Source: Halanaerobiaceae bacterium
GTDB lineage: Bacteria > Bacillota > Halanaerobiia > Halanaerobiales > DTU029
Length of the DNA stretch: 7,838 bases
Assembly: GCA_012521855.1 (NCBI GenBank)
Contig: JAAYLO010000107.1
Location: forward strand, 1 to 7,838
Direction of reading: 5' to 3'
Under the pieces are notes generated by a model that was not told where the DNA came from, made no database searches, and saw only the letters and a program-made list of their open reading frames with translations. The translations under genes were made by a program, and so were the position numbers. The number at the start of each line of letters is the position of its first letter. Position 1 is the stretch's first letter. Shown piece after piece: positions 4,996-7,838 of the stretch.

Positions 4996-6342
4996 ATGGA
5001 TTATATATCAAACACAGAACTGGAAAAGAGCTTGATGCTTGAAGTTCTTGGTTTGGAAAAAATGGAGGACCTTTTCCGGGCATTACCTGAAGAGGTCCTC
5101 TTAAAAAAAAATCTGAATTTACCTGAGGGCATGTCTGAATTGGAATTGTCCAGGGAGATGAAGAAACTGGCTTCCAGAAATAGAAGTATAGAAGAGTTCA
5201 ACTGTTTTCTTGGTGCAGGGGCATATGACCATTTTATACCAGCCATAATTCAACACCTTATCTCCCGTTCAGAATATTATACAGCATATACACCATATCA
5301 GGCTGAGTTGAGCCAGGGAACCCTGCAGGTTATTTATGAATACCAGAGTATGATCTGTGAGCTGACTGCCATGGAAGCGGCAAATGCTTCGCTCCTTGAC
5401 GGCGGTTCAGCAGTCGGAGAGGCAGTTAATATGGCTGGCAGGATAAGCAGGCGGAGAAAAATCATTATGCCTGATACTGTTCATCCTGCTTATCGCAAAG
5501 TAGCTGAAACCTACGGGCTACAGCAGAATCTTGAATTTGTTAAAATACCTCAGAAGGGAACAGTTCTGGATCTGGAAACACTGGAAAAAGAACTGGATGG
5601 TGATACAGCTGCCGTAGTAGTACAATACCCGAATTTTTTCGGAAGTATAGAGAATCTGCTGGAGATAAAAAAATTAATGAACGTGGATAAAAAGATACTC
5701 TTGACTGTAGTGGCAAATCCGATAGCACTGGCTGTACTTACCCCGCCGGGTGAACTGGATGCAGATATAGTTGTCGGTGAAGGACAGAGTCTTGGAAATC
5801 CAGTAAGCTATGGCGGACCGTATCTGGGCTTTATGGCCTGTAAAATGGAGTATATCAGGCAGATGCCGGGAAGGATAGTAGGAGCGACTACAGATCTTGA
5901 TGGAAATAAAGGCTTTGTTTTAACTTTACAGGCCAGGGAACAACATATCAGAAGAGAAAAGGCTACCAGCAATATCTGTACAAACGAGGCCCTCAATGCA
6001 CTGGCAGCAACGATCTATCTGTCCGTTATGGGAAAAGAGGGCTTAAGGAAAGTAGCAGAACACTGCCTGAGGAAAGCCCATTACCTGGGTGAAAGACTGG
6101 CTGATATACCTGGTTTTAAGCTGCTCAATGGGAATAATTATTTCCATGAGTTTTTACTGGAAACTCCCCTTGAGTGTAAAAAGATAATAAAAGATTTGCA
6201 GGGAAAGGGAATTCTGGCCGGTGTAGATATAAAAAGATTTGGTTATGAGATTGACGGACTTTTAGTCTGTGTTACTGAAAAGAAGAGTCTGGAAGACATG
6301 GACAGTTTTGTTGAAGCCCTGGAGGTGTATTCTAATGTCTGA
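4996..6342 (+). CDS. gcvPA: Glycine dehydrogenase (decarboxylating) subunit 1
   Basis: This is the N-terminal half of the P-protein in organisms with a two-subunit enzyme. With GcvPB it decarboxylates glycine using pyridoxal phosphate and loads the aminomethyl group on H-protein lipoate. The 448 residues match the usual length. Recognisable segments: FLGAGAYDHFIPAII (71-85), YTAYTPYQAELSQGTLQ (95-111), SLLDGGSAVGEA (132-143), the GNPVSYGGPYLGFM stretch (267-280) and REKATSNICTNEALNAL (320-336). This subunit has the aminotransferase-like fold but lacks the catalytic PLP lysine, which is in GcvPB. The ribosome site GGAGGA (4978-4983) lies in the end of gcvH with a rather long spacer to ATG 4996. 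Its last 8 nt overlap gcvPB. Confidence 0.96.
   Translation: MDYISNTELEKSLMLEVLGLEKMEDLFRALPEEVLLKKNLNLPEGMSELELSREMKKLASRNRSIEEFNCFLGAGAYDHFIPAIIQHLISRSEYYTAYTPYQAELSQGTLQVIYEYQSMICELTAMEAANASLLDGGSAVGEAVNMAGRISRRRKIIMPDTVHPAYRKVAETYGLQQNLEFVKIPQKGTVLDLETLEKELDGDTAAVVVQYPNFFGSIENLLEIKKLMNVDKKILLTVVANPIALAVLTPPGELDADIVVGEGQSLGNPVSYGGPYLGFMACKMEYIRQMPGRIVGATTDLDGNKGFVLTLQAREQHIRREKATSNICTNEALNALAATIYLSVMGKEGLRKVAEHCLRKAHYLGERLADIPGFKLLNGNNYFHEFLLETPLECKKIIKDLQGKGILAGVDIKRFGYEIDGLLVCVTEKKSLEDMDSFVEALEVYSNV
6321..6327 (+). promoter_or_regulatory. Ribosome binding site deciding the gcvPB start, inside gcvPA
   Basis: GGAGGTG lies 7 nt before ATG 6335. An upstream in-frame ATG (6269) would add 22 residues unrelated to the family, encoded out of frame within gcvPA, and has no comparable site. 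The internal placement implies translational coupling. Confidence 0.85.
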
Positions 6343-7792
6343 ACCCTTAATAATTGAATATAGCAGTCCAGGAAGAAAGACTGGCCTTTTACCGGAAATA
6401 GATCTGCCTGATAAGGACAGGGCTCTATCAGAATATATTTCTGAGGATTATTTACGTAAAGAAGAGCCCCGGTTTCCTGAAGTCAGCGAAGTAGATGTTG
6501 TCAGGCATTATACACTGCTTTCCCAGAAGAATTATGGTCTTGACACAGGTATTTATCCATTAGAATCCGGTACAATGAAATACAATCCAAAGATTAATGA
6601 GGATATTGCCAATCTGGACAGGTTTAAATTTTTGCATCCTTATCAGGATGAAAAACTGGTTCAGGGGTCACTGGAAATACTATATGGATTAAAAGAATAC
6701 CTTGCTGAAATAAGCGGAATGGATGAGGTTACCTTACAGCCGGCATCAGGGGCTCATGGAGAATTTGCCGGATTATTGATAATAAAAAAACACTTTGAAT
6801 CCAGGGGAGAGAAAAGAACAAAAGTAATTGTCCCTGATTCTGCTCATGGAACCAATCCAGCCAGCGCAGCCATGGCGGGATTCCAGGTCATAGAAATTGA
6901 ATCAAATCTTAAGGGTATGGTAGATATCGAAAAATTGAAGGAAATAGTAAATGAAGATGTTGCTGCATTAATGCTGACTAATCCAAACACCCTGGGTATT
7001 TTTGAAAAAGATATTATGAAAATTGCAGAGATTGTCCACCAGGCCGGCGGTTTATTGTATTATGACGGAGCCAATATGAATGCCATCATGGGATATGCCA
7101 GACCTGGTGACATGAATTTTGATGTTATGCATTTTAACCTGCACAAAACCTTTTCTACTCCTCACGGTGGCGGCGGGCCGGGCTCCGGGCCAGTGGGAGT
7201 AAAGGAATTTTTGAAGCCCTATCTGCCGGTTCCTGTTCTTTCCAGGAGAAAGATCGGAGAGATGACAGAGTATTGTTGGGATTATGACCGTCCAGACTCT
7301 ATTGGAAAAATACATACTTTCTATGGTAATTATGCCGTCCTTTTAAAGGCATATTCTTATATCAGGTGTTTAGGTGCCGGAGGCCTGAAAGCAAGTACAG
7401 AAAATGCGGTTCTTAATGCAAATTATCTGAAGGAGAAATTGAAAGATGAGTTTTTGCTGCCATATCAGGAGGATAGTCTGCATGAATTTGTACTATCCGG
7501 ACTTAAGCAGAAGGAAATGGGGATTCCTGCTCTCCAGATAGCCAAGAGGCTTCTGGATTACGGCCAATATGCCCCGACAATATACTTTCCGCTGGTAGTA
7601 AAAGAGGCCATGATGGTTGAACCAACAGAGACAGAAAGCCTGAGAACACTGGATAAGTTTGTCGAAACCATGAAAATTATTTCCCGGGAAATAAAAGAAA
7701 AGCCGGAATTGGTCAAAAATGCTCCACAACTGACACCGGTAAAAAAACTTGATGAAGTGAAAGCAGCCCGTGAACCCGACCTGAGATGGTAA
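6335..7792 (+). CDS. gcvPB: Glycine dehydrogenase (decarboxylating) subunit 2, PLP-binding
   Basis: This is the catalytic half of the split P-protein. From ATG 6335 it has 485 residues, the usual size for the family. Motifs in order: SGTMKYNPK (78-86), LQPASGAHGEFAG (134-146), PDSAHGTNPASAAMAG (167-182), LTNPNTLGIFE (214-224), YYDGANMNAI (242-251) and NLHKTFSTPHGGGGPG (268-283). K271 in HKTF is the lysine expected to bind pyridoxal phosphate, and the glycine-rich loop follows it. The C-terminal region (about 375-485) is the small domain, with YFPLVVKEAMMVEPTETES (417-435). The start overlaps the gcvPA stop by 8 nt, so equal production of the two subunits is likely. It is the last complete gene in the window and is followed by a stem-loop. 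No lipoamide dehydrogenase gene is seen before the edge. Confidence 0.96.
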   Translation: MSEPLIIEYSSPGRKTGLLPEIDLPDKDRALSEYISEDYLRKEEPRFPEVSEVDVVRHYTLLSQKNYGLDTGIYPLESGTMKYNPKINEDIANLDRFKFLHPYQDEKLVQGSLEILYGLKEYLAEISGMDEVTLQPASGAHGEFAGLLIIKKHFESRGEKRTKVIVPDSAHGTNPASAAMAGFQVIEIESNLKGMVDIEKLKEIVNEDVAALMLTNPNTLGIFEKDIMKIAEIVHQAGGLLYYDGANMNAIMGYARPGDMNFDVMHFNLHKTFSTPHGGGGPGSGPVGVKEFLKPYLPVPVLSRRKIGEMTEYCWDYDRPDSIGKIHTFYGNYAVLLKAYSYIRCLGAGGLKASTENAVLNANYLKEKLKDEFLLPYQEDSLHEFVLSGLKQKEMGIPALQIAKRLLDYGQYAPTIYFPLVVKEAMMVEPTETESLRTLDKFVETMKIISREIKEKPELVKNAPQLTPVKKLDEVKAAREPDLRW

Positions 7793-7799
7793 AGAAGAG

Positions 7800-7838
7800 C
7801 CCCATATACCATTAAGAGAGACTATACAGTATATGGGG
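7800..7838 (+). terminator. Stem-loop after gcvPB, probable terminator cut by the window edge
   Basis: CCCCATATAC (7800-7809) and GTATATGGGG (7829-7838) form a perfect 10-bp stem with a 19-nt loop, starting 8 nt after the gcvPB stop. The right arm ends exactly at the window edge, so any T-tract is not visible. The purine-rich sequence before the left arm (AAAGAAGAG) suggests the stem could extend and be followed by pyrimidines. A leader structure of the next gene is an alternative. Confidence 0.5.

Noticed and set aside
6269..6334. Upstream extension of gcvPB by 22 residues
   Set aside because: The extra residues overlap gcvPA out of frame, match nothing in the family and have no ribosome site. 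ATG 6335 has a perfect one.

Overview
This is a low-GC, gene-dense stretch with strong GGAGG-type ribosome binding sites, a bactofilin, a YyaC-type spore-protease relative, a YkvI-type permease and a two-subunit (split) glycine decarboxylase. Together these point to an anaerobic Firmicute. My best guess is a member of or near the Halanaerobiales, but that is inferred from gene content and style, not proven. No tRNA, rRNA, CRISPR array, insertion sequence or phage gene is visible.

Layout: (1) 1-170, an AT-rich leader carrying five TTTGTA/TACAAA half-sites, including a perfect 14-bp inverted repeat. (2) 171-1592, a two-gene unit: a membrane-anchored M23 (LytM-type) peptidase followed by a bactofilin, with the bactofilin ribosome site lying across the end of the peptidase gene. 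(3) 1589-2173, yyaC on the minus strand, converging on the bactofilin so that the two stop codons overlap. A textbook intrinsic terminator for the plus-strand unit lies about 200 bases inside yyaC. (4) 2296-3342, a ten-helix YkvI-type permease. (5) 3475-7792, a glycine cleavage operon in the order gcvT, gcvH, gcvPA, gcvPB, with tight junctions (a 2-nt gap and then an 8-nt overlap). It ends in a stem-loop that runs into the edge of the window.

How they work together: the peptidase and bactofilin form a likely cell-wall shaping pair, with a cytoplasmic scaffold positioning a periplasm-facing peptidoglycan hydrolase. The gcv genes encode the P-protein (two subunits), H-protein (lipoyl carrier, K63) and T-protein of the glycine cleavage system. 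The L-protein (dihydrolipoamide dehydrogenase) is not in the window. The operon lacks a recognisable glycine riboswitch, the usual regulator of gcv in Firmicutes.

Three starts differ from the longest open frame: the permease (ATG 2296), gcvT (probably CTG 3475) and gcvPB (ATG 6335). In each case the longer frame would translate its own ribosome binding site. I see no convincing new defence or mobile system here. The most interesting items are the repeat cluster upstream of the peptidase, the antisense-embedded terminator, and the odd gcvT start with no riboswitch.
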